A stretch of 64,000 nucleotides of DNA, taken from the NCBI GenBank assembly GCA_030272155.1, contig CP126193.1, positions 5,208,001 to 5,272,000 on the forward strand, written 5' to 3'. A program made the position numbers and the translations under genes. Of the stretch, positions 36,917 through 48,426 are shown piece after piece (position 1 is the stretch's first letter; every line of letters starts with the position of its first letter). Below the pieces are notes generated by a model, which did not search any database, was not told the origin of the DNA, and worked only from the letters and a program-made list of their open reading frames with translations. This DNA is from Tetradesmus obliquus. Its lineage: Eukaryota; Chlorophyta; Chlorophyceae; Sphaeropleales; Scenedesmaceae.

Positions 36917-36921
36917 TTACA
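36917..36921 (-). terminator. Possible poly(A) signal (TGTAA) for the cysteine desulfurase gene
   Basis: TGTAA on the minus strand about 110 bp past the stop codon at 37031. TGTAA is the usual green-algal polyadenylation signal. A pentamer is weak evidence alone, and this one sits in sequence that may be an old LINE tail. Confidence 0.3.
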
Positions 36922-37030
36922 GGGGCAGGAAGCAACCATGAACAAACTGGTAGCGCTGCCGTCGCCAATGAGCCAAATGAGCCGCACACAAACAACCTTG
37001 ACATAAACGGGCACAACGCACCAACCACAC

Positions 37031-40000
37031 TCATTCCATACCCATTTCACCAAAGAAGTCTATTGTCTCCTTCAGTGCATCTATGAATAAGTCTACTTCC
37101 TGGAAGGTGTTGTAGATGTAGCAGCTAGCACGCGCGCTCGCTGGAATGCCTAGGTGCCTATGCAGCGGCTGCGTGCAGTGGTGGCCCGACCGCACTGCCA
37201 CGCCAGCTGTATCTAGCAGCGTCGACACGTCAGTGGCGTGCAGGCCGCCCACGTTGAAGGATGCCAGCGATGCGCGGCCCCGCTTGGCGCTGGGTGGCGG
37301 GCCGTAGATGGTCACCTTGTCCAGCGCCGCCAGCCGCTCGTACAGGTAGCAGCCGATCTCCTGCTCGTACGCATGCACCTGCTCCATGCCTATGCCTGCC
37401 AGGTAGTCGCAGGCTGCCCCTAGCCCGATGGCCTCAGCGATGGATGGCGTGCCCGCCTCGAAGCGCGCCGGGGGTGCCGCGTAGGTGGAGTGGTCCAGGA
37501 ACACGTCCTGGATCATCTCGCCGCCACCCATCCAGGGCGGCATGGTCTCCAGCAGCTCGTACCTTGAAGGTGGAAGGAGGGCAAGGCAGCAGCAACGAGC
37601 AGCAGGATGTTGCGGCTGCAGTGCACGAAGCGCCCAGTTGAGACTGGGATACATGTCTAGCAAGAGCATCTGAACACAGCATACAGAGACAACACGCAGG
37701 AGGCAGCAGAAAAGCAGGCAAAACATGCGACAGTTGTTACTTGTACATCAGCGCACCAGGGCTGCATCAGCTCGGCATGCAGCTGCAGCCGGTGCACAGC
37801 GCTTTGCTGCTTCACGAGCTCTGCGCATGACAGCACAACCAACAAACTAACAGCCCTGTACACACACAGTGCTGGAAGCTGCATGTCTCTTCGCCTCTCG
37901 TGACAGCAACCCTTGCCCGCGCCATCCACCCCGAAGCCCTGGCCCGCATTTGAGAGCGAGGTTGGTTGCAACTGCTCTTCGCACCCCATCGTCCCACCCC
38001 AGCCCTGGCCCGCACCTGCCCCACAGGAAGCCGATGCCTGTTGGCGCCATGGCCTTGTGGCCCGAGGCCACGATCCAGTCCACGCCCAGCGCCCGCACAT
38101 CAATGGCCATGTGCGGCACAGACTGGCACGCGTCCAGCAGCACCTTGGCCCCTACCGACCGCGCCGCGTCCACCACGGCCTCCACGTCCAGCACAGCGCC
38201 CAGCATGTTGCTCACGTGCACCAGGCTGATGAGCTTGGTGGACGGCGTGACCAGCTCGCGCAGGTGCTGAGGGGGCAGCAGGGGTGCGCAGCAGCAGGCA
38301 GCAGTAGGCAGCGCATTGACATAGTGAGCCTGGCTGATGTGCCAGCAGGTTGCCACAGCTGGTTTATATACCGCAGCTTGTATGGGCTGACTGAAACTTT
38401 GGCAGGCACAGCGTGCAGCATGCATGGGGCATCATGCAGGACACAAATACCAATTAACCCTCAAGATACAAATAGATAGAATCGCACATGAAACGCTACT
38501 CGAGTGTGCAGGACAACAGTCAAGCTGCTCCCCACCACAGCAGACCCAACACAGCAGAACACATAGAAATGCAATCAACAGCTGCAATACCGGCCGCTGC
38601 AGTGCTGGCCGTTGCAGTGCTGGCCGCTGCAGTGCTGCCCAGCAGCAGCTCAACACTGCCTCTGCGCACTAACACCTGTCATACTGCTGCTCATCACAGA
38701 TGAGACGCAGCTGGAGCAGTACCTCTCCGGTTGCTGCCAGTTGCTGCCCTCTGCTGCCCTCTGCTGCCGGTTGCTGCCAGTTGCTGCCCTCTGCTGCCAG
38801 TTGCTGCCCTCTGCTGCCGGTTGCTGTCAGTTGCTGCCCTTTGTTGCCCTGCAAGCAGGCCCCACCTGCATGTCCAGCTCCTGGCTGTCTGTCAGCCGCA
38901 CATGCTTCAGCACTGCGCCTGTCTTCTGCGCCACCAGCTGCCACGGCACCAGGTTGCTGTGGTGCTCAGCCACTGACAGGATGATCTGCGGCAGGCACCG
39001 GGCAAGGCAGCACACAGCAAAGACATTGACATACAGCAGGGACATACAGCAGGGAGATGCACGCCAGGTACATGCTCAGAACCTGAGCAGGCCAGCTGCT
39101 GCTGCTGCTGCTGCTGCTGTTGGTGTTGCTGCCACAACCTGGTGACTCGCATGCTGCCAACAGTATGCAGGCTTGGCAACAGCTATGTGCAGCGCTGCTG
39201 TTGCTTGCATGTTCAACGTGATGAAACACGCACACCAGCCGGCAGCAGCGACAGCCATGATAGCTGTGGCGCCTGATCTGGGCTATGCCTGTGGCAAGCA
39301 TGACGCTGCAGGCTGTTGCTGCTGCTGTGGAGCCTGCTGTTGGTGATCCTGCTGCTGCTGCTGAGGCTGGGTGGCAGGCCAGCAAGCTACAGGTGAGCCC
39401 TACAGCAGAGGCACTGCAGGTGATGCAATGCCCCTCCGCCAGCTCATCAGCCGGGACTAGGGCTGTGCCTGCTGCTCTTCCATTGCTGTCCTTCTGTCCC
39501 TGCCCTGTCAGACAGCTGCTGCGCACCGACTGCCAGCAGTGCCTGCTGCTGCTGCTGCACTGCCACCGCCTGCCCCACCCCGCGCACCTCATCCCCTGGC
39601 TTGAGGTTGTCCATGCCCCAGGTCATGGCCACGAGGTTGATGGCCTCGCTGGCGTTGCGCGTGAACACAATCTCCCTGTCGCTGGCAGCGCCCACAAAGC
39701 GCGCCACCTTGCCGCGCGCCTCCTCGTAGGCTGTGGTGGCCTTGGCGCTGAGCGTGTGCACGCCCCTGTGCACGTTGCTGTTGTAGTGCCTGTAGTAGTC
39801 ATCCATGGCCTGGATTACTGCCAGCGGCTTCTGGCTGGTGGCTGCGTTGTCCAGGTACACCAGCGGCCGCCCGTTGATGCTCTGCTCCAGGATGGGCACA
39901 TCCTTGCGGATGGCTGCCCCCAGGCCTGACACGCTGCTGCTGGGAGCCTCTGCTACTGACTGCACGTGCAGACAGTGCATGCATGCAGTGAGAAGTGCGG

Positions 40001-40320
40001 CAGCACACCAGCAGCAGCAGCAGCAACAGCAGCAGCAGAGGACAGGGGCCGAATCCTCGTCAGGGATGATGCACAGCGTGCAACAGCCAGGCAGAATACA
40101 TGCAGAGCGATATCATGGGTGATATCGCACGCAACTGGCGCATGCAGCTACCACACTGCTTGAGGGCACGGCCGTGGAACGTGGTAGGCTTGTGCTAGAG
40201 GCTCAGGCTCCACACTGCTGTACGTACCGCCGCACGCCTGCGCCATGAACGACTGCTAGACTGTGAAGGTGGCGTCCAACTGCAGCTAGGGGGCCCCGCC
40301 GCTCCCCTGATCGTGTCCAT
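37031..40320 (-). CDS. NFS2: Plastid cysteine desulfurase, SufS/NFS2 type
   Basis: PLP enzyme that takes sulfur from cysteine (releasing alanine) for plastid Fe-S cluster assembly, normally activated by SUFE. Five exons: 40228-40320, 39588-39959, 38866-38985, 38016-38266 and 37031-37562; all introns are GT-AG and the phases close, giving 455 residues (Arabidopsis NFS2 is about 463). Visible are [12 protein letters not shown], the substrate/PLP segment [27 protein letters not shown], the PLP lysine in [10 protein letters not shown] (about K266) and the catalytic cysteine in [11 protein letters not shown] (about C408), which is the group II (SufS) form of the motif. The lysine motif has Ala where GPTG is usual. 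Exon 1 is short, basic and Ser-rich ([15 protein letters not shown]...) like a plastid transit peptide. It was chosen from its GTACGT donor and matching phase and is the least certain exon. The gene is divergent from EFL1. Confidence 0.92.
38731..38850. repeat. 10-bp minisatellite in NFS2 intron
   Basis: Twelve consecutive 10-mers of the form (t/c)tgctgcc(a/c/g)(g/t), alternating ttgctgccag, ttgctgccct, ctgctgccct and ctgctgccgg. It lies in the intron between the third and fourth exons, close to the donor at 38865. A related 18-bp repeat (ggccgctgcagtgct type, three copies) is at about 38590-38638 in the same intron. Confidence 0.85.
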
Positions 40321-40699
40321 GCCTGGCCAGTAGCGGAGTGCGAACCAGGTATAGATGCGAGTGAGACAACAGCCTGTGCCAACAATAAACACAAACGTCA
40401 CTTGTCCAAATAATAGCTAGCTAAGCAATCGCTTGCTGCGGTGATGAGTGCTCTGGACAAGTGCCATGCATGTGAATGCATAACACCAGCTGCTCTGTTA
40501 TAGGGCTTTCGGTTTAGCACTGCGAACAGCACATACCCTGCTTCCTTACCGAACGCAGTCGATTTCAGCATGGACGGAACAATGTGCTTCGAGTTGGCAC
40601 CAGCGTCATCTGTACTGGCTGGCATCATATGCGGCACAACTCAATTGCTCGTGATTTCGTACTAGTTAGCTCCTGAAAAGCTGTATTGTATCCTTCAAG
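40321..40699. promoter_or_regulatory. Divergent intergenic region NFS2 / EFL1
   Basis: The 379 bp between the proposed start codons of two oppositely transcribed genes must hold both promoters and 5' UTRs. It is less GC-rich than the flanking exons. I see no clear TATA box or recognised element. Confidence 0.5.
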
Positions 40700-40751
40700 A
40701 TGAACGTCACTGTAGAGGAGCTGGCTGTGCTGCAGCAGCAGCAGGTGGGTG

Positions 40752-40782
<31 letters not shown>

Positions 40783-41156
40783 CCAGGCTGAGCAGCATCC
40801 ACTGCTGCTTCTCCAGACGTCCACACAGCATGCTTGAAGTGTGTTTGCCGTCACCCCCAGCAGCAGGTTGTGCTTCTGAGCTGCCCTCACTGGCGCTGCC
40901 ACTACCCTGTCACTGCCGCCTTGCTGTCTTGTCAGGCCCGCATCCGCAACATGTGCATCATGGCGCACGTGGACCACGGCAAGACCACGCTGTCCGACCA
41001 CCTGATAGCAGCCAACGGGCTCATCCACCCCAAGATGGTGGGCGAGCTGCGCTACCTGGACAGCAGGGACGACGAGCAGGCGCGCGGCATCACCATGAAG
41101 AGCAGCAGCATCAGCCTGCTCTACGTGCCGGGCGCGGCACAGCGGCCAGAGGTGAG

Positions 41157-41215
<59 letters not shown>

Positions 41216-44200
41216 CGGGCTGGTGGCTGCTGCAGCAGCAGCCGCAGCAACTCTAGGCCCAACCCTCAGGGCAATTTCAGGCAGCGAGAGCAATGTTGCG
41301 GGACTGTATCAGCCACGCTCCTGCCCAGCAGCCAGCATGCGCTGCCTGGAGAGCATGCGGCCTGCGGCTGCGACGGTAGCAGCAGTCGACAAGGCAGCTG
41401 CTCACCAGTAGTTACAGGCCAGCCTGCTGTCGCTGACAGCAGTGCAACAGTCAAAACCAGCAGACGCTCGCCCATCGCCTGAGCAGCACCAGGCATGCTC
41501 TGCGCTGCTCTGCTGTGTGGCTCTGCGCCTTCATTGTGCTGCTGCCGGCAGGGCCCGCGCAGCGTCAGTCATGAGGAGAAGCTGTCTGCTGGGTACCTGG
41601 TGAACCTCATCGACAGCCCCGGCCATGTGGACTTCTGCAGCGAGGTGTCCACGGCTGCGCGGCTGAGCGATGGCGCGCTGGTGGTGGTGGACGCGGTGGA
41701 GGGGGTCTGCATACAGACGCACGCGGTGCTGCGCCAGGCCTGGGAGGAGAAGGTGGGGCGGGGTGGCAGCAGGCTGATGGGTGTATGGTGCTGATGCAAC
41801 GGCCCCTGCAGCAGCCGACAGCAGGCAATTGGCACTGCTGCGCAGCGTGGCTGACCGCACATGCAGCGCCTTTGCAGGCGTCCTCTCACCTCATGCGCCA
41901 ACGTGCTGCGTGTGCTGCTGCGTGGGTGACACCGCTTCCTCTTTGACTTGTGTGGAGACGCCCCTTTCAACCCTGCCAGCCACCTGACTGCTGCATCCCA
42001 CCAAACCAACCCCCCGCAAACAATGCACTCTCACCCGGCTGCCTTTCCCTCTCTGTGGTGTCAGGTGAAGCCGTGCCTGTTCATCAACAAGATGGACCGG
42101 CTCATCCTGGAGCTGCGGCTGCCCCCTGAGGAGGCAGCAGCCCGCATCACCGCCATCGTGGCGCACGTCAACATGATCTGGAGCGCCTTTGACAGCGAGC
42201 ACTTCATGCGCGAGGCTGACGCGGTGCTGGCCGCGGAGCAGCAGCAGCAGCAGCAGCTGCAGCAGGCGCGCGACGGCGATGGCGGGTGAGCCGCAGATGC
42301 ACCTGCCGAGCGGCAGCAACGTCGTGCACACGACACGCTTCTGACATCTATGCTGGCTGTAAGTGGTGGTCTGCAAGGCAGCAGCTGCTCGAGCCATGTA
42401 CACTCGGTCGCCTTCTCACCTCCCCCTGCTCCCATCTGCCACCCCTATTCTACCCCCACCTCTGCCCCTTGTTGCTGCAGTGACGGCGCTGAGGAGGCGC
42501 CCCAGGTCCCCGATCAGGACAGCGAGGATGTGTTCCAGCCCTCCAAGGGCAACGTGGCCTTTGGCAGCGCAGGTGACGGCTGGGCCTTCAGGCTGGGCCA
42601 GTTTGCGGCCATGTACAGCGCCAAGCTGGGCGCCAAGCCTGCAGCGCTGGCTGCTGCGCTGTGGGGCGACTGGGCGTATGCGCCCAAGGAGCGGCGCGTG
42701 GTGCGCGCACGTGGCAGGGCCGGGCAGGGCGGGCGGCGCACCATGTTTGTCACGTTTGCGCTGGAGCCGCTGTGGAGGGCGTACAGCGTGTGTGACGGGG
42801 AGGATGCCAAGGTGGGGGGCTGTAGACTGCACCGCAGCAGGCGTGTTGCTCCTGTTGCGATGGACTCGCCAGCATGAATGCTGCGTTTGTTGGATTGTGT
42901 TGTGCAGATTGTGTGCAGTGGTGTCGCGGTGTGGCTCTGTGCCAAGCATCCGCGGCAGCCCAACGTGTCTGTGCTCCAGCCTACCTTAGTGCCTTATCTG
43001 CTGTTGCTGCCGTGGCTGCTGTGCTCCACCTGCCTCCCCCCCCCCCCCAGGCTGTGCTGGGCCCCATTGTCACCAGCAGGGGCCTGTCCCCCCAGGTGCC
43101 CGCCAAGCTGCTGGAGGGAGGCGACCCGCGCGCTGCGCTCAAGGCGGTGCTGCGCGCCTGGCTGCCGCTGTCAGAAGCTGTTCTAGGCATGACTGTGGAG
43201 CACCTGCCCAGCCCCGCAGCAGCAGCGCCGCTGCGCCTGCCACACCTCATGGACGGCGGCAGTAACACAGCACTGCTGGGCGTGGCTGGCAGCAGCAGCA
43301 ACAGCAGCACAGTACACGATCTGATAGCAGACGCAGGCAATGCAGCAGAGGAGCAGCAGCAGCAGCAGCAGCAGCTGGACGAAGGCACGCTAGCCGAGGT
43401 GCAGCAGCAGCTGGAGCGCACGTACAGCGCGCTGTGTGCGTCCTCCTCGGACCCTGATGCGCCTCTGGTGGTGTTTGTGTCCAAGATGGTGTCAGTGCCG
43501 GCCAACCTGCTGCCACGTGCCCCTGGTGACGCGGCTGCTGGCGGCTGCGGCCACGCGCAGGGCGAGGTGTTCCTGGCGTTTGGGCGCGTGTTCAGCGGCG
43601 TGGCTCGTGCGGGCGCGCGCGTGCACGTGCTGAGCAGCGCATACGACCCGCGGCTGCCAGGGCAGCAGCGGCAGAGCGCCGTGCTGCGCGGGCTGTACCT
43701 GATGATGGGCAGGTGAGGCGGCCGTACCGGATGTGGTGGGGGGAGAGCAGCATGATGTGCAGGTGAGAGGTAGGCGGGTGTGATGGGGGTGAAGGGTCAT
43801 GCTGGATCGGCGGATCAGCTGGGCAGGCTGGTGTGGCAGCAGTAAGGCAGTACATACTGTATGCCTGGTGGTGGTGGAGGTGGTGCTGCTGCTGCTGCTG
43901 CTGCTGCCGAGCTGCACCTGAATGCACCAGCAACAGCATTCACTGCTGCAGCTGCTACCATCAACTAATTCGCATACTCCCTGCCCCTTGCTGCTGCTGC
44001 TGCTGGCAGGGCGCTGGAGCGTCTGCCGGCCGTGCCAGCCGGCAACGTGTGCGCCATTGCTGGCCTGGAGACGGCCATCCTGAAGAGTGCCACTCTGGCA
44101 GGCAGCCCCGCTGCGCTGCCCCTGGCGCCCATGACCTTCCAGGCTGCCCCTATTGTGCGTGTGGCGCTGGAGCCGAGTGCTCCTGGGGACATGGCTGCAC

Positions 44201-46218
44201 TGGCTGCTGGGCTCAAGCTGCTCAACAGGTGGGGGGCAGGAGGGGGAGGCAATCACAGCCAGCGCCCACAGGGCATGTGTGGAGGATGGAGGCAGCAGGG
44301 CTTGACAATTGGCTGGCTTGCGGGGACGCTACTGCAGGGCTGGTTGCAGTTGCTTGCCATAGCTTTGAATGTATGATTGCTGTTGGAGTGAAACCATGTG
44401 TTGCCACTCGTGCTCTCGCAAGCCCTGCTTGCATGCCTGGTGTCTGGTCCTGGCTGCAGGGCTGACCCGTTCGTTGAGGTGGGTCTGAGCGAGAAGGGTG
44501 AGCACCTGCTGGGTGCTGCTGGCGAGGTGCACCTGGAGACGGTGGTCAAGGACCTGCGGGAGCGCTTTGCACGCGTGGACTTCCAGGTGGGGAGGGGGGG
44601 GGCAGCAGGTGCTCTGTGCGTGGCTGAGTGTGGTCTGCAGGCAACTAGTTTCAGATGCACAGCAGCATGTCGCCCCTCACTATTAGCCCATGTGGACTTC
44701 CAGGTGCGGGTGGGTGAGGGCAGAGCGGGGTGGACCTTCTCAGGAACGGACCCTGCCGACAGCAGCGCATGCCATACAGTGTGTGGCGGCTTTCCATTGA
44801 GACTAGCTGCGGCTTCCGCCTCACGCGTGCTGGATGCTGCTGGGCTGCAGGTGTCACCGCCGCTGGTGGCCTTCAAGGAGTCTGTGCTATCCGGTGGTGA
44901 TGCTGTGGAGGGGCAAGTGGTCAAGCCTGCCAGGGTGGTGGAGGGGCAAGTGGTCAAGCCTGCCAGGGTGGTGGAGGCAGCCACACCCAGCGGCTGCTGC
45001 GTGGTGCGTGTGAAGGCGCATGCGCTGCCTAATGCCACAGCAGCGCTGCTGGATGAGCACGCACACCTGCTGCGGGAGCTGGTGGAGCACCACGGCAGCA
45101 GGCAGCAGCAGCAGCAGCTGCAGCAGGGCACGCAAGCTGCGGCTGCAGCAGCCAGCTGGCGGCATCAGCGGCGCAGCATAGACGGCAGCGACAGCAGCAG
45201 AGAGGCCTCCAAACTGCGGGAGGCGTTTGTCAGCAGTGTCGCGGCAGCCACCAACAAGCAGCTGCCGCGCCTGCTGGAGCGAGCTTGGCTGTTGGGGCCG
45301 CGCAATGTAGGGCCCAACATAGCGCTGTGCAGCCCATCAGCTTGCACCAGCAGTAGCAGCACTAGTAGTAGCAGTAGTAGCAGCAGTAGCAGCAGTAGCA
45401 GCAGCTTGTTTGACGTGCCTGCCGCCCAAGTGGTACGCACGTCCAGCAAGCTCAACCCAGCAGCCGCAGCAGCCAAGGCAGCCGCGCCAGGCAGTGCAGC
45501 AGAGGCCAAGCACCAGCACCAACATGAGCAGGGAGGTGCTGGCGCTAATGGCGTGGCCCCAGGCCATGACGCGGCAGCAGCAGCACACGACGCCGCAGCT
45601 GACGCTGCTGAGGCGGCAGCCCACACGCTGGACGTGCCCTTTGGCCGGCCCAGCGCGGCGGCGATGCTGGCGCAGCAAGCTGCAGCTGGCTTCGACTCGC
45701 AGCAGCCGCCAGACAGCAGTGAAGGCGCTGCTGCTGCTGCCGCTGCTGCTGCTGCTGCCGGGCTGGGTGAGCTGTGGCCGCACATCATCAGCAGCGTGGA
45801 GTCTGGCGCCACTGCAGGCTTCCAGCTGGCTGCTGGTGCTGGCCCGCTGTGTGATGAGGCCATGTGGGGCGTGGTGTTTGAGCTGGAGGTGCGGCTGCTG
45901 CTGCCAACGCAGGCTGCTGCTGCTGCTGGTGGTGCTTCCGGGCTGGACCTGGCTGAGTCGGTGTACGGGCCCTTCTCAGGACAGGTGGGGTGGATGGGTG
46001 CGGCTGCAACTTGCAAACCATGCTGAGGCCTGTCAGAAGCTGCTTTGAAAAGTGTGCATTCACAGGCTGCTTGCTGTGCAAGGCTGTGATCCTTCTCGAG
46101 AGGCAGCGCCCTGCGCGTCCAATCTTCAGCCCCACAGCACAGCCAGCCAACACCTGCTGCTCCTGCTGCTCCTGCTGCTCCTGCCACTCCTGCCGCTCAT
46201 TGCTGCTGCTGCTGCCGC

Positions 46219-46261
<43 letters not shown>

Positions 46262-47254
46262 TCATGGGCGCTGTTGCCGTGGCCTGCAGGCGTGCGGTGC
46301 TTGAGGGCGAGCCGCGGCTGGTTGAGGCGCTGTACCTGTGCCAGGTGCAGGCCAGCGCTGAGGCGCTCAGCGGCGTGTACGCAGTGCTGGGGCGGCGGCG
46401 CGCACGCATCCTGGCGGTGAGTCAATGGGTTGGGTGGTGATGGGCGGGATATGCCAGGCTACTGGGATGGGAGCCAGCTGCAGATGGACTGGTGTGTGGT
46501 TGTGGTGGACATACACACGGACCTGGAGAGAGGTTTTCCCATCAGTTTGTGCATGCACCAGCAAAGCAGTACACATAGTCTTGCATCATGACAGACAGAA
46601 ACGTGTGTTTTGTTTGCTGTTCTGCGTGTGGTCACCGCGCCAGCCAGAAGTGTTGTGTCAGTAACATGCCCATGTGCGCTCTACTCAGCATGTGGCTGGC
46701 TGCTGCCTGACCCTGTCACTGCCTGCCTTTCCAACCACCACCAACCCACCCTCAACCCCCACAGGAGGAGATGCGTGAGGGCAGCGGGGCGTTTGTGGTG
46801 CACGCCTACCTGCCGGTGGAGGCCAGCTTCGGGCTGGCTGACGAGATGCGGCGGCGCAGCAGCGGCGCGGCCTCAGCCAGCCTGCTGCTCAGCCACTGGG
46901 AGCGGCTGCAGGTAGGGTGGGGGTGGGGGAGCAGGTGCTGGCATTGGTGGATTTCCCAAGGGCAGAGGCAGGAACGTGTTGCTGACGTGCAGATGAGGTG
47001 TGCTGCATTCATTTGGTCAACGTTGGCACACAAGCTTTGCACGTTTGGCGAGCAGTGCAGCAGATGCAGGCATGCAGCCTCTCATCTGCAGCTGCTGTTG
47101 TCTGCTGCCACTCCCCCAGGTGGACCCCTTCTTCGTGCCCAGCACCGAGGAGGAGCTGGAGGAGTACGGCAGTGAGGCGGGCGGCCCCGCCAACCTGGCG
47201 CGCCGCCTGATCGACGCGGTGCGGCGGCGCAAGGGCCTGCCGGTGGAGGAATAG
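40700..47254 (+). CDS. EFL1: Elongation factor-like GTPase 1 (60S ribosome maturation)
   Basis: EF-2-like GTPase that, with SBDS, evicts eIF6/TIF6 from late cytoplasmic pre-60S subunits. Twelve exons: 40700-40744, 40936-41151, 41552-41752, 42065-42285, 42481-42811, 43051-43712, 44010-44228, 44460-44586, 44851-45984, 46261-46416, 46765-46911, 47120-47254. Every junction keeps phase and gives 1,197 residues (human EFL1 about 1,120). G1 AHVDHGKT (25-32), G3 DSPGH (108-112) and G4 NKMD (162-165) are present, followed by [17 protein letters not shown], the domain II segment, [25 protein letters not shown] and SGGASAL-like [15 protein letters not shown]. Exon 9 is swollen by Ser-, Ala- and Gln-rich runs. 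The frame ends at TAG (47252-47254) after KGLPVEE. Fifteen more in-frame codons, VVAKATKQRTLKRNV, follow before TGA at 47300 and match the family's conserved C-terminus, where the TAG position is normally lysine (AAG). Confidence 0.96.
41161..41214. repeat. (CAG)18 microsatellite next to an EFL1 splice donor
   Basis: A pure run beginning nine bases into the intron after exon 2. A shorter CAG run lies at the same place after exon 1 (about 40749-40779). Confidence 0.95.
44587..44703 (+). other. Possible in-frame alternative extension of EFL1 exon 8
   Basis: The end of exon 8 with its donor, gtggacttccaggtg (44575-44589), is repeated inside the following intron at 44692-44706. Use of the second donor would add 117 nt (39 codons) in frame. 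The whole 264-nt intron is also stop-free and a multiple of three. Homologues align across the shorter form, so I treat the first donor as the main one. Confidence 0.45.
44905..44970 (+). repeat. 33-bp tandem duplication in EFL1 exon 9
   Basis: Two identical 33-bp copies encode [11 protein letters not shown] twice in a row, in frame. It lies just after [11 protein letters not shown], in a part of the protein that varies in length between species. Confidence 0.9.
46201..46257. repeat. (CTG)n tract at the acceptor of EFL1 intron 9
   Basis: An almost pure CTG run ending at the acceptor of exon 10 (46261). It replaces an ordinary pyrimidine tract. The last introns of the NFS2, EFL1 and METTL21-like genes show the same habit. 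Confidence 0.85.
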
Positions 47255-47302
47255 GTGGTGGCCAAGGCCACCAAGCAGCGCACACTCAAGCGCAACGTGT
47301 GA

Positions 47303-48426
47303 GGGCGCATCAAGAGCGCTCGCCGCCCAGCCAGCACCTGCCAGGCATGCTGTACAGCCACATGTGGCTGTGGCGTGGTGGCGTGTGGCTTGCGCCATGC
47401 TGGCAGGGCCTGGCTGGCAGGGCGCTGCGAGCATCTCGCCAGGGCGGCGCAGGTAGCCACCTGCACGGCATGGGGCCGCCCCATCTGCGGCGTCACGCTG
47501 CACGGTGCTGTCTAGGTTGTGCGTGTGTGCAGGGCGATGGTGCCTGCTAGCATGTGCGTGCGGCAGCAAGGGCGCCATGTTGCTGATTAACAAGCAAGTT
47601 GCTGCAACACGTGTATGTGACTTTGGTATATGGATGACCGGTGGCCGATGGCATGTGGACCAGTGCTCTCCTGCATCACGGTGTTCACATACGGTGCCTT
47701 TGCAAAAGCAAGTTGTGGTCACCTCAGACGGTCTGAGGAAGCAGTGAAGCCTTCACTTGCAGTGCAAGCTGCGTGCTGTGCCTCCAAGAACAGCAGCAGA
47801 TGGCTGCAGATGCGGGGCCCTTAGCAATAGCTCAAGTAGTGCCAATGTGCACTGATAAGTGCGCAAGGCAGGCGGTCTTCAGTTGCTGCTCAAGATAGAT
47901 GAACGGCCCAGCCTGGGCGGGTACGGCGTACCCCGCCCCATGCTCTTCACGCAGCTGACTCAGCTGCTCGGATGCAGCGTTTGATCTTCTGCTGTGTACG
48001 GGTACCTATAGGACTAGCTAGGCCGTCACAAACAATGTGAAGTGCACCCAAGCTTTCGCAACGTTTTCAAGTTGACATATCAAATCAGTTGCCTTTGGTT
48101 CACTTGTTGCAAGCCTAGCAACGCGGTCTACACCCCAGCAACAATGCTGGACACGCCACGGTGTTGCCAGCTTGTGAAGGTGCACCTTGGTGATCACAGT
48201 GATGTCGAAACACGGTGCTTGCAAATGCCACATCAATGCTGCTGCTGCCTGCCACTCTACCCTGCCTGCTCCAGCGGCAGCCCATCAAGCTGCCATGCCG
48301 TGGTCGCTGTACCGCATGCTGGTGCAACACAGCTGGGGGTTCCATCCTGTCGATTGCTGCACGTTCTGCATGCGCCATTGCTGTAGCCCAATAGTACGGT
48401 TCCATGCTTCAGCTGCTGATGTCTGC
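47303..48426. other. Intergenic, between convergent EFL1 and DUF212 genes
   Basis: Should contain both 3' UTRs. I recognise no gene, repeat or RNA here. The open frames are short and unlike known families. Confidence 0.5.

Noticed and set aside
44398-46026. A single long uninterrupted EFL1 exon of 542 codons
   Set aside because: The open frame includes intron 8, which is stop-free by chance or recent change. Homologues lack the 88 residues it would add.
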